From positions 1 through 5,007 of the forward strand of contig JAIRXD010000013.1 of NCBI GenBank assembly GCA_031268545.1: a stretch of 5,007 nucleotides of DNA. Reading direction: 5' to 3'. This stretch comes from Puniceicoccales bacterium. Lineage in GTDB: Bacteria > Verrucomicrobiota > Verrucomicrobiia > Opitutales > LL51. The position numbers and the translations under genes were made by a program. A model generated the notes under the pieces. That model searched no databases. It was given only the letters and a program-made list of their open reading frames with translations, and was not told the DNA's origin. How positions within the stretch are numbered: position 1 is the first letter of the stretch; each line of letters opens with the position of its first letter. This document shows, one piece after another, positions 1-5,007 of the stretch.

Positions 1-407
1 CTAATTGTGCCCAAAACGGCAGCCCTCCGGTCCTCCAAATGCTCCAGGAGATATGTAATGGAAGTCTTTCCATTGGTACCAGTTACGCAATACATATAGA
101 GGTTTTCATCCGGGGCCCGAAAAAATCTCTTCGCCACAATGGCCAACACCATCCTCACATCATCAACCACTATGAACGTAACGCCATCTATCTGGGGCTG
201 AAGATGTTCTGTCACAATTACAGTACAACCACGCCCCAGCACATCGGCAATAAATGAATTGCCATCCCAGCAACTACCACTGACAGCAAAAAATATACTT
301 GCCTTATTAGCTTTAGTATTACAATCGGTCAGATTGTCCACTTTGGTATTCAAATTTCCGAAGAACTTACATTTCAATCCAAAAAATAATTCAAAAATTG
401 TTCTCAT
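1..407 (-). CDS. murE: MurE, UDP-N-acetylmuramoyl-tripeptide synthetase, N-terminal part (3' end outside window)
   Basis: MurE is the cytoplasmic ATP-dependent ligase that adds the third residue (often meso-diaminopimelate) to UDP-MurNAc-L-Ala-D-Glu in peptidoglycan synthesis. The 135 complete codons present cover the UDP-substrate-binding N-terminal domain and the start of the central ATPase domain. Residues 38-53 read IFFAVSGSCWDGNSFI, the family's 'FFAl.G...DG..FI' block. Residues 109-115 are the Mur-ligase P-loop TGTNGKT, and 'VLGTI' (131-135) matches the strand that follows it in MurE. TGTNGKT rather than the TGSNGKT type favours MurE over MurF. I chose the ATG at 405-407 because MRTIFELF aligns with usual MurE N-termini; an in-frame ATG at 444-446 would add 13 atypical residues. 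No clear Shine-Dalgarno precedes it. Oddity: the family's DSR uridine-side motif appears as DCN (28-30). The mDap/Lys-specificity region and the carbamoylated lysine lie outside the window, so the amino acid added cannot be told. Confidence 0.9.
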   Translation of the reverse strand, partial: MRTIFELFFGLKCKFFGNLNTKVDNLTDCNTKANKASIFFAVSGSCWDGNSFIADVLGRGCTVIVTEHLQPQIDGVTFIVVDDVRMVLAIVAKRFFRAPDENLYMYCVTGTNGKTSITYLLEHLEDRRAAVLGTI

Positions 408-410
408 TCC

Positions 411-430
411 ACTGTAACAGGTTACTGTAA
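411..430. repeat. Short direct repeat with nested inverted repeat upstream of murE
   Basis: ACTGTAA occurs at 411-417 and again at 424-430, a start-to-start distance of 13 bases. The same stretch contains the inverted repeat GTAAC (414-418) and GTTAC (421-425) separated by AG. It lies 4 bases upstream of the murE start codon, in the divergent murE/rhomboid region, so an operator or RNA-level role is possible. The element is short and no regulator family is recognised, so chance is a serious alternative. Confidence 0.3.
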
Positions 431-469
431 AGAAAAACCTAGCCATTCGAATCAGTAAATCCAATCAAA

Positions 470-497
470 TTGACTTTACTTTTAAAAATTTTAGAAT
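470..497 (+). promoter_or_regulatory. Candidate sigma70-type promoter for the rhomboid-family gene
   Basis: TTGACT (470-475) and TAGAAT (492-497) each match the sigma70 consensus at five of six positions and are separated by 16 bases. Initiation would fall near 503-505, which leaves only about 14 untranslated bases and places the start within the Shine-Dalgarno sequence at 502-506. That tight geometry argues for caution: the true -10 may lie slightly upstream in the AT-rich stretch at 480-491. Confidence 0.3.
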
Positions 498-501
498 TAT
501 C

Positions 502-506
502 AGGAG
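502..506 (+). promoter_or_regulatory. Shine-Dalgarno sequence of the rhomboid-family gene
   Basis: AGGAG ends 11 bases before the ATG at 518-520, a slightly long but workable spacing. It is the only clear Shine-Dalgarno sequence in front of any start in this window and supports 518 as the start over the in-frame Met 11 (548). Confidence 0.6.
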
Positions 507-517
507 ATTAGGCTGAC

Positions 518-1366
518 ATGGGGAACATTCTAAAACTCAATCGAAAAATGAGCGCTTTAGCTTGGTTATTTGTCGCCATTTTTTCAGGTTATGTGCTGCA
601 AAACATTTTCAGCGTGTGGTTTGGCTCAAACATATTTTTTAACGAAATCTCACTCTCCGGAGCCAATATAAAAAAATGGAACCTATCATCACTACTAACC
701 TATCCATTTCTCCACGAAGGATTTTTGAGCCTACTCCTAAATAGCATTGCCCTGCTGCTGCTTGGCACAGCCATAGAACGGCAATTTGGGTCAAAACGCC
801 TTCTGGTCGTGTTCTTTACGGCGTCACTATGCGGTGGACTGACCTGGCTCTGCCTCCATTGGAAAAGCAACGGATTCCTTGTCGGATCCCTCATCGCCTG
901 CCTAGGCCTCCTGAGCTATTTTTGCGCCTGTAACGCGAACAAACAGGCCAAAATTTTTCTCTTCTTCATGTTCCCGATATCACTCAAACCGAAGCACTTA
1001 TTATCAGTCATATTAGTGATAGAAATCATCGGCATGTTCATCGGAGAAATGTTACACCACCGACTAACCAACAGCTCTGCAAATCTCGGCGGCATAATCG
1101 GTGGCCTCCTATGCTATCTCTGGTTCAATGGCGAGTCTAAATTCGTCCAATCCGTTGAGGATCAATTGGTTAGGCTCATAAAAAAACAACCAAAAATCAC
1201 CACGCCAATGCAAAGCGACAGCTACAATGTCTACATAACCAGCCAAAGCGCTCAGAAAAGCGAAATCGATAGAATTTTAGATAAAATCAACGAATCAGGC
1301 TTCAAATCGCTCTCGGAGGAAGAACGCAACACTCTGAACTCCGCCAAACAGGTTATGCATAAATGA
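518..1366 (+). CDS. Rhomboid-family membrane protein, probable pseudoprotease, with C-terminal cytosolic module
   Basis: This 282-residue multi-pass inner-membrane protein has the rhomboid fold signature. A first membrane segment (about 13-34) is followed by 'LLTYPFLHEGF' (59-69), the loop block common to rhomboids, then 'LLNSIALLLLGTAIERQFGSKRLL' in two pieces (about 73-96) with the conserved Asn 75 and the E..fGS.r block. Further hydrophobic helices lie at about 97-115, 120-139, 146-153, 160-178 and 190-203, the last including ANLGGIIGG (188-196). Active rhomboids are serine proteases with a GxSG serine and a His in 'aHLGG'. Here the corresponding residues are G123-S124-L125-I126 and A188-N189-L190-G191-G192, so the Ser position is Leu and the His position is Asn. 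The usual oxyanion-side His (HxxxN) is Ser 71. It is therefore unlikely to cleave peptides. The tail (about 246-278) carries EIDRILDKI and SLSEEER, a small helical module seen at the C-terminus of other bacterial rhomboid homologues. The gene is divergent from murE and convergent with the lpt operon. Partner or client unknown. Confidence 0.85.
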   Translation: MGNILKLNRKMSALAWLFVAIFSGYVLQNIFSVWFGSNIFFNEISLSGANIKKWNLSSLLTYPFLHEGFLSLLLNSIALLLLGTAIERQFGSKRLLVVFFTASLCGGLTWLCLHWKSNGFLVGSLIACLGLLSYFCACNANKQAKIFLFFMFPISLKPKHLLSVILVIEIIGMFIGEMLHHRLTNSSANLGGIIGGLLCYLWFNGESKFVQSVEDQLVRLIKKQPKITTPMQSDSYNVYITSQSAQKSEIDRILDKINESGFKSLSEEERNTLNSAKQVMHK

Positions 1367-1384
1367 GTCTTAAGCGCCTTATAA

Positions 1385-2491
1385 TCAACCTCCTAGCATA
1401 CTAATAAGCTCGGCTACTGCCCCATCACCACCGAATGACTTGAGCCTCACCACCCCCGGGCAAGCCTTAATCAAAGGAATGGCGCCAGCCGGACAGGCGG
1501 CAATGCCGTTTTGCTCCGCAATATGTTCCAGTGCACCGAGATCATTCACATCGTCCCCCATATAGGCCACTTCGCCCAAACTGAAGCCATTTTTTTTGCA
1601 TAACTCGTTGATAATCTTGACCTTCCGATCCTCAACCTCAGCAAACACCACCGAATCTTCCAATCCTATATGCCTCGCAAAATTCATCGCAATGCGCCCA
1701 GGATCACCGGTTATAAAAAATACCAAATTGCCACCGGCTACCCACCTCATCAATGCCTCTATATCCTTGATATTAAAGCGTTTATATTCCACTCCATTGA
1801 CAGACAGGATCCTCATTGCATCGGTACAAGTGCCATCCACATCCAATGCCAGTACCCTCGTCGTCCTCCTCTCAGATTTTATCTCAAAATCCGTCGCCGC
1901 CTTCCATCTTTTGGTCCGGCGATAAAATTCCAAAACCTCCCCATGACCATCCAAATATTCATTCGTAAAATCTCTAACCAGGCCACAGTGGGGTTCACGT
2001 ATCTCAACCAGTTCACAATCAGCATGTTCCACATAATCCGAGATATCTCTGGAAATCACAATTCCCAAAGTTCCTAGCAACTCCCTCTCCCCGGCCAAAT
2101 AATCATCAATATATATCACATCCGATGGCTTTACGCCAAACTTGGCACATAACTTATTCAAAAATAAGTACTTACTTTTCATCCCCGGAAAGCAATTACC
2201 CGAAGCTATGCCCCTACTCCTTCGCCTCAAAATTTCAGAAAATTCATCCGAACTCGCCGTAAGCACCACGCCCATATGAAAAATATCTATGAGCACCCTC
2301 TTCATACTAAACCCATCGTAGGTATTGAAACACACTAGGGTATCTGAGCTAACATCTTCAATATCAGCGATATAAACATACTCTCCCCGGTTTCTTATGC
2401 CCTGAGATAACCGAACAACCCTCGCCCCATCATAGACCACCCCATCGCCAACAACCACCAATTTTTTTGATAGAATATCTGTCGTCTGCAT
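1385..2491 (-). CDS. kdsC: Tandem KdsC-like HAD protein: degenerate N-terminal copy plus intact Kdo-8-phosphate phosphatase-like domain
   Basis: KdsC hydrolyses Kdo-8-phosphate to Kdo in the cytoplasm for the LPS inner core. The family is normally one domain of roughly 170-190 residues; this protein has 368. The C-terminal half (about 210-368) has all HAD motifs: DVDGT (217-221; nucleophile D217, acid/base D219), KRFNIKD (237-243), FFITGD (258-263; T261), K290, GDDVND (312-317), and the KdsC-type tail FGGDGAVAEL (353-362). The N-terminal half (about 9-182) aligns with it piece by piece: VVVGDGVVYDG (12-22), NTYDG (56-60), VVLTASS (75-81), K107, VIYIDD (125-130), and HCGLVRD (168-174). In this copy the nucleophile Asp is V14, and D314 and D317 are replaced by Y131 and G134, so it is predicted to be inactive. 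It is the last gene of the operon, 9 bases after the lptB stop codon. No Shine-Dalgarno is visible, so translation may be coupled to lptB. The substrate is inferred from the family and LPS context; another sugar-phosphate or nucleotide-sugar role (for example a NeuA-linked type) is less likely. Confidence 0.85.
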   Translation of the reverse strand: MQTTDILSKKLVVVGDGVVYDGARVVRLSQGIRNRGEYVYIADIEDVSSDTLVCFNTYDGFSMKRVLIDIFHMGVVLTASSDEFSEILRRRSRGIASGNCFPGMKSKYLFLNKLCAKFGVKPSDVIYIDDYLAGERELLGTLGIVISRDISDYVEHADCELVEIREPHCGLVRDFTNEYLDGHGEVLEFYRRTKRWKAATDFEIKSERRTTRVLALDVDGTCTDAMRILSVNGVEYKRFNIKDIEALMRWVAGGNLVFFITGDPGRIAMNFARHIGLEDSVVFAEVEDRKVKIINELCKKNGFSLGEVAYMGDDVNDLGALEHIAEQNGIAACPAGAIPLIKACPGVVRLKSFGGDGAVAELISMLGG

Positions 2492-2500
2492 AATCGATTT

Positions 2501-3217
2501 TCACATTTTAAAATTCTCACCAAGATAAAGTCTTCGGCTGTCATCGTCGGCCAAAAGCTTATCCCTCGCCCCTTCACAGAGCACCTTTCCGTCGTAAATA
2601 AGATAAGCATGATCCACAATCGCAAGGGTTTCGCGAACGTTATGATCCGTTATCAACAGGCCAACCCCTCGCTGCTTGAGTCCCAAAATTATGCCCTGGA
2701 TATCCGCAATGCTTATCGGATCAACCCCACTAAATGGTTCATCAAGAAGCAGAAACCGCGGTTTGATAACCAATGCCCTGGCAATCTCTAACCTCCGCCG
2801 TTCGCCACCGCTCAAGGTACAGGCCCTATGTTTCGCAAGTTGCGCTATACCAAAATCTTTCAGCAAACAAAAAATTCGATCATCGATCTCGCTTCTCTTG
2901 ACACCAGTAAATTCCATCACAATCCTAATATTATCGGCCACGGTCAATTTGCCGAAAATCGACGGTTCCTGAGGCAAATACCCCAATCCCAGCTTCGCCC
3001 TATGATGCATCGGGAGCTTCGTTATCTCCTTCTCGTCCAACAACACAGAACCGGTAGTGGCACTCGCTAGCCCCAGGATTATATAAAATGCCGTCGTTTT
3101 GCCAGCACCATTTGGCCCCAACAAACCAACAATCTCCCCCTCCCGAACAACAAGGTCTATGCCACAGACCACCGAGCGGTTGCCATAATTTTTAGCTATC
3201 GATATCGTCCGCAACAT
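2501..3217 (-). CDS. lptB: LptB, ATPase subunit of the LPS export ABC transporter
   Basis: LptB is the cytoplasmic nucleotide-binding subunit that, with LptF and LptG (not in this window), extracts LPS from the inner membrane and drives it along the Lpt bridge. The 238-residue length is normal. Visible motifs are Walker A GPNGAGKT (34-41), Q-loop Q83 in YLPQEPSIF, ABC signature LSGGE (135-139), Walker B FLLLDE (155-160), and H-loop H192 in TDHNVRETL. LptB-specific blocks set it apart from the related LivF/LivG-type ATPases: 'ITKLPMHHRAKLGLGYLPQE' (65-84) and the C-terminus 'RLYLGENF'. The start at 3217 lies inside lptA, giving a 26-base overlap, with no evident Shine-Dalgarno, so translation is probably coupled to lptA. 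Confidence 0.97.
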   Translation of the reverse strand: MLRTISIAKNYGNRSVVCGIDLVVREGEIVGLLGPNGAGKTTAFYIILGLASATTGSVLLDEKEITKLPMHHRAKLGLGYLPQEPSIFGKLTVADNIRIVMEFTGVKRSEIDDRIFCLLKDFGIAQLAKHRACTLSGGERRRLEIARALVIKPRFLLLDEPFSGVDPISIADIQGIILGLKQRGVGLLITDHNVRETLAIVDHAYLIYDGKVLCEGARDKLLADDDSRRLYLGENFKM

Positions 3218-3755
3218 CTTGTTTTACATCACTTTTTGCGATTTCCTTCGGAACATTGGCCGGATTTTCAGCGGCATTGACCTGGACCATTGCCTGGCTA
3301 ACACCCGGCCCAACTATCTCCACAACCTTCGTCCTATAATTTATCTTCATGTTGCCATAGATCGTTCCCGACGAATCGGAAACCTTTGCATTGCCACTTA
3401 AAAAAATTTCATTTACACTGGTAACTATCTCAATCCTATCCGCAGACCCACTCCTCTCCCCCTGGCACAGCGTCACATTCCCTTCGGCCATAATATTTTC
3501 TATGGCATCAAAGGACGGCGAACCGGTCATAGTTTTCTGGTCCTTCGGCGACTTAGCAATCACCACCATCCTATCAGCCCCCGCCTGAAATTCTGTGTTT
3601 TTTATACTGACATTGCCAGAAAATCTGAACTCCATATGCCCATCAACCGGCAAAATTTCCAACCTATTGCTGGATATTTCACTGAAAACATTATCGGCAA
3701 TTAACCAATTGCCCTGGAACATGATAAGTATAAATATATAGCTATAAAATTTCAT
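3192..3755 (-). CDS. lptA: LptA/OstA-family periplasmic LPS-transport protein
   Basis: LptA forms the beta-jellyroll filament that carries LPS across the periplasm from LptC to the outer-membrane translocon. The 187-residue product begins with a signal peptide (MKFYSYIFIL...IADN, cleavage probably near residue 20). The OstA-type repeat pattern follows: FRFSGNVSI (43-51), GADRMVVIAKS (59-69), AEGNVTL (90-96), SADRIEIV (104-111), LSGNAKV (119-125) and GTIYGNMKI (130-138). These match the family pattern 'GnV.l ... AD.i.i ... L.GnakV.d..g.i.Gd.I'. The C-terminal 28 residues are hydrophilic and probably disordered. The frame stays open back to 3863, but the ATG at 3753-3755 puts the signal peptide at the N-terminus and gives a 14-base overlap with the upstream lptC-like gene, so I prefer it. 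No strong Shine-Dalgarno is seen. It overlaps lptB by 26 bases at its end. Confidence 0.88.
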   Translation of the reverse strand: MKFYSYIFILIMFQGNWLIADNVFSEISSNRLEILPVDGHMEFRFSGNVSIKNTEFQAGADRMVVIAKSPKDQKTMTGSPSFDAIENIMAEGNVTLCQGERSGSADRIEIVTSVNEIFLSGNAKVSDSSGTIYGNMKINYRTKVVEIVGPGVSQAMVQVNAAENPANVPKEIAKSDVKQDVADDIDS

Positions 3756-4185
3756 TCTGATACTTGTCAAAAAATACCTGGGCCCCGGAAGATATGATAA
3801 ACTTTTTATCGCTGTTCCCAACAAATTCCCAATCATTGCCAATGACCGAAAAACCACTGCCATTGATAACTATCATTCCATTGCCCACCGCCGCTTCATC
3901 CTTTATCGAAACATCCGCCTCATCCGCCGCCACCGAAAGCTCCATGCTATTGCTCCCCTCCAACACCACCGTCTGCATACTGGCGGAAAAAATCCTAACA
4001 TCATTATCGCTCATCAGATCAGCCCTTTCTCCGGAAAACTCCAAAACCTTGTTCCCATCCTCATCAAAAATCGGCAACAAAAATCTCACCATCGGAACCC
4101 CTGACACAGCACAATCAGCCAAACTCGGCCATAGTAAAAAAATAACTGTTAAAAAAAATATCACTGGATCTAAAGCCAACAACAT
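3742..4185 (-). CDS. lptC: LptC-like LPS export protein (periplasmic, signal/anchor sequence)
   Basis: This is the first gene of the operon, at 147 residues somewhat shorter than classical LptC. A strongly hydrophobic N-terminus (about 1-23, ending SLADCA) would act as a signal peptide or membrane anchor. It is unusual in having no Lys or Arg before the hydrophobic core, and LADC is a poor lipobox because of the Asp at -1. The remainder looks like a small beta-jellyroll. LLPIFDEDGNKVLEFSGERA (36-55) resembles the LptC/YrbK opening, where a short peptide with 'd.dG...w.l.g..A' is typical. GMIVINGSGFSVIGNDWEF (103-121) and KKFIISSGAQVFF (127-139) resemble the closing strands in distant LptC/LptA-like proteins. 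Similarity is partly by pattern and partly by position directly before lptA and lptB. The likely role is receiving LPS from LptB2FG and passing it to LptA. The start at 4185 has a weak GAG 6 bases upstream; no other in-frame ATG lies between it and the stop codon upstream. Confidence 0.65.
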   Translation of the reverse strand: MLLALDPVIFFLTVIFLLWPSLADCAVSGVPMVRFLLPIFDEDGNKVLEFSGERADLMSDNDVRIFSASMQTVVLEGSNSMELSVAADEADVSIKDEAAVGNGMIVINGSGFSVIGNDWEFVGNSDKKFIISSGAQVFFDKYQNEIL

Positions 4186-4347
4186 TTTATTCTCAAATAT
4201 AAACCAGCCAATGGCAACATCATTTTAAAGGCCAACGTGATTTAAAGTGCCGGCATCACCTTATATAAATATATGTTGTAATAATTGATCATAATAATCT
4301 ATATTTACGTTGATCGAATAGAAAAATATAATATTATAATACATAGT
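4186..4347. promoter_or_regulatory. AT-rich divergent intergenic region between the lpt operon and gspF
   Basis: This 162-base stretch must hold the promoters of the minus-strand lpt operon and the plus-strand gspF gene. The part at about 4261-4345 is almost entirely A and T. TTTAAAG occurs at 4224-4230 and 4241-4247, TTGATC at 4285-4290 and 4310-4315, and the palindrome TGCCGGCA at 4248-4255. GTGAT (4237-4241) can pair with ATCAC (4255-4259). I could not place a convincing minus-strand -35/-10 pair. No small ORF or RNA gene is supported here. Confidence 0.5.
4304..4332 (+). promoter_or_regulatory. Candidate sigma70-type promoter for gspF
   Basis: TTTACG (4304-4309) is followed after 17 bases by a perfect TATAAT (4327-4332). 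Initiation would fall near 4339, leaving about 9 untranslated bases. A second perfect TATAAT at 4335-4340, paired with TTGATC (4310-4315) at a long 19-base spacing, would start transcription almost on the ATG. Both options imply a very short or absent leader. In such AT-rich DNA, TATAAT can arise by chance. Confidence 0.4.
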
Positions 4348-5007
4348 ATGGCAACTTTTAGTTATGTAGGCATGGATTCCTTGAAGAAAAAAACCACTGG
4401 CACCATAAATGCCAATGACAGGAAAGATGCTGTAAGGATGTTGGCAGCCAAAGGCATTCAGATTACATCCATATCTGAAAGAAGTGCTGGCGCTTCCGGT
4501 GGCACCAAAACCGACAGATCTTCTTCGGGCAAAAAGAACAACATCGGCTTTGGGGTAAATAAATCAAAACTTGCCTACAATTTCATAAAAAAATTCCTGC
4601 AATTATACGCCGGCGGACTGGCCGTTGGTGACGCCGTAAAAATAATGCGCGTGCGAACGAAAAATCCTATCGAGCAGATGATTGCCGAATCCATCCACAA
4701 AGACATATGCGAAGGTAAAACCATATCCGATTCTATGAGATCATTCAGCAATATATTCGGAGAAAATGTCATATGCATGATCGAAGCCGGTGAAAAAACT
4801 GGTAACCTGTTGCCAATCATGCGAAATCTACTAGAGTTCCTAGAAACAAAAGACGCCATTAAGAAAAAATTCATAGCCGGCATGACCTATCCTATAATAG
4901 TCTGCTGCGTGGCCACAGTGGTGGTGATCGTCTTTCTATTTTTCCTTATGCCAAAGATAGAGAAGATGTTATCGTCCCTTGGAGGGGAAATGCCACTGAT
5001 CACAAAA
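4348..5007 (+). CDS. gspF: GspF/PilC-family inner-membrane platform protein, N-terminal half (3' end outside window)
   Basis: GspF/PilC is the polytopic inner-membrane platform around which pseudopilins or pilins are assembled in type II secretion and type IV pilus systems; it works with the GspE/PilB ATPase. The 220 codons present are about half of a usual protein of roughly 400 residues. The N-terminus MATFSYVGMD...TGTINANDRKDAVRMLAAKGI (1-37) is the family's 'f.Y.a.d..G....G.i.A.....A...L...G' block. A Gly/Ser/Lys-rich linker (about 45-66) follows. The first GspF domain has FIKKFLQLYAGGLAVGDAVKIM (79-100), EGKTISDSM (122-130), the diagnostic MIEAGEKTGNL (144-154), and MTYPIIVCC (179-187) leading into the first membrane helix (about 182-201). 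It ends in SSLGGEMPLITK, the usual approach to the second half. The start fits the family although no Shine-Dalgarno precedes it. T2SS and pilus versions cannot be told apart without neighbours. Confidence 0.93.
   Translation, partial: MATFSYVGMDSLKKKTTGTINANDRKDAVRMLAAKGIQITSISERSAGASGGTKTDRSSSGKKNNIGFGVNKSKLAYNFIKKFLQLYAGGLAVGDAVKIMRVRTKNPIEQMIAESIHKDICEGKTISDSMRSFSNIFGENVICMIEAGEKTGNLLPIMRNLLEFLETKDAIKKKFIAGMTYPIIVCCVATVVVIVFLFFLMPKIEKMLSSLGGEMPLITK

Noticed and set aside
39..257. 72-codon plus-strand frame opposite murE.
   Set aside because: It is antisense to clear MurE motifs and has no Shine-Dalgarno or domain pattern.
408..446. An upstream in-frame ATG for murE at 444-446.
   Set aside because: It adds 13 residues that do not fit MurE N-termini and has no better ribosome binding site.
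1350..1391. Possible bidirectional terminator between the convergent rhomboid and kdsC genes (AGGTT 1350-1354 with AACCT 1387-1391, inner TAAG/CTTA).
   Set aside because: The stems are only 4-5 bp, the outer loop is long and there is no U-tract, so I do not call a terminator.
1596..2077. Two plus-strand open frames (109 and 135 codons) opposite the KdsC-like gene.
   Set aside because: The minus-strand frame has unmistakable HAD motifs across this stretch; these frames show no family pattern and lack initiation signals.
2395..2625. 76-codon minus-strand frame spanning the lptB/kdsC junction.
   Set aside because: It lies in another frame across two well-supported genes and has no recognisable features.
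3756..3863. A longer lptA start at 3863, adding 36 residues.
   Set aside because: It would bury the signal peptide inside the protein and overlap the lptC-like gene by 122 bases; the ATG at 3753-3755 gives a normal exported protein.
3764..4228. 154-codon plus-strand open frame opposite the lptC-like gene.
   Set aside because: It is antisense to a gene that fits the operon, its product has no recognisable domain or signal, and it has no Shine-Dalgarno.

Overview
The window comes from a Gram-negative (diderm) bacterium. It carries genes for lipopolysaccharide (LPS) transport (lptC-like, lptA, lptB), a Kdo-8-phosphate-phosphatase-like gene, the peptidoglycan gene murE, and the inner-membrane platform gene of a type II secretion/type IV pilus system. 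No phylum is proven by the sequence. The lptC-lptA-lptB-kdsC order, a rhomboid-family protein with a C-terminal 'EIDRILDKI...SLSEEE' module, and sparse Shine-Dalgarno sequences would fit Verrucomicrobiota (Opitutae/Puniceicoccales-like), but that is a low-confidence inference. Genes are tightly packed; no RNA gene, CRISPR array, insertion sequence or prophage signal was seen, and no gene-free stretch exceeds about 165 bases.

Layout. Positions 1-407 (minus) hold the N-terminal third of MurE, which runs off the left edge. A 110-base divergent intergenic region with a small repeat pair and a candidate promoter separates it from a plus-strand rhomboid-family membrane protein (518-1366) whose catalytic positions look lost. 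This gene converges, after 18 bases, on a four-gene minus-strand operon read from 4185 down to 1385: lptC-like, lptA, lptB, then a 368-residue protein made of two KdsC-like HAD domains. The first two junctions overlap (14 and 26 bases) and the third has a 9-base gap. A 162-base AT-rich divergent region (4186-4347) follows, then a plus-strand gspF/pilC-family gene (4348 onward) that is cut by the right edge.

How the genes work together. LptB is the cytoplasmic ATPase that powers LPS extraction. The LptC-like and LptA proteins form the periplasmic beta-jellyroll bridge. The KdsC-like phosphatase would make free Kdo, the sugar that joins lipid A to the rest of LPS, so the operon couples one step of LPS synthesis with its export. 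MurE and the secretion platform are separate envelope functions.

Most notable points: (1) the rhomboid homologue has Leu at the GxSG serine position and Asn at the catalytic His position, so it reads as a pseudoprotease; (2) the KdsC-like protein is an internal tandem duplication whose N-terminal copy has lost the nucleophilic Asp while the C-terminal copy keeps every catalytic motif; (3) only one of the seven starts in the window has a clear Shine-Dalgarno sequence.
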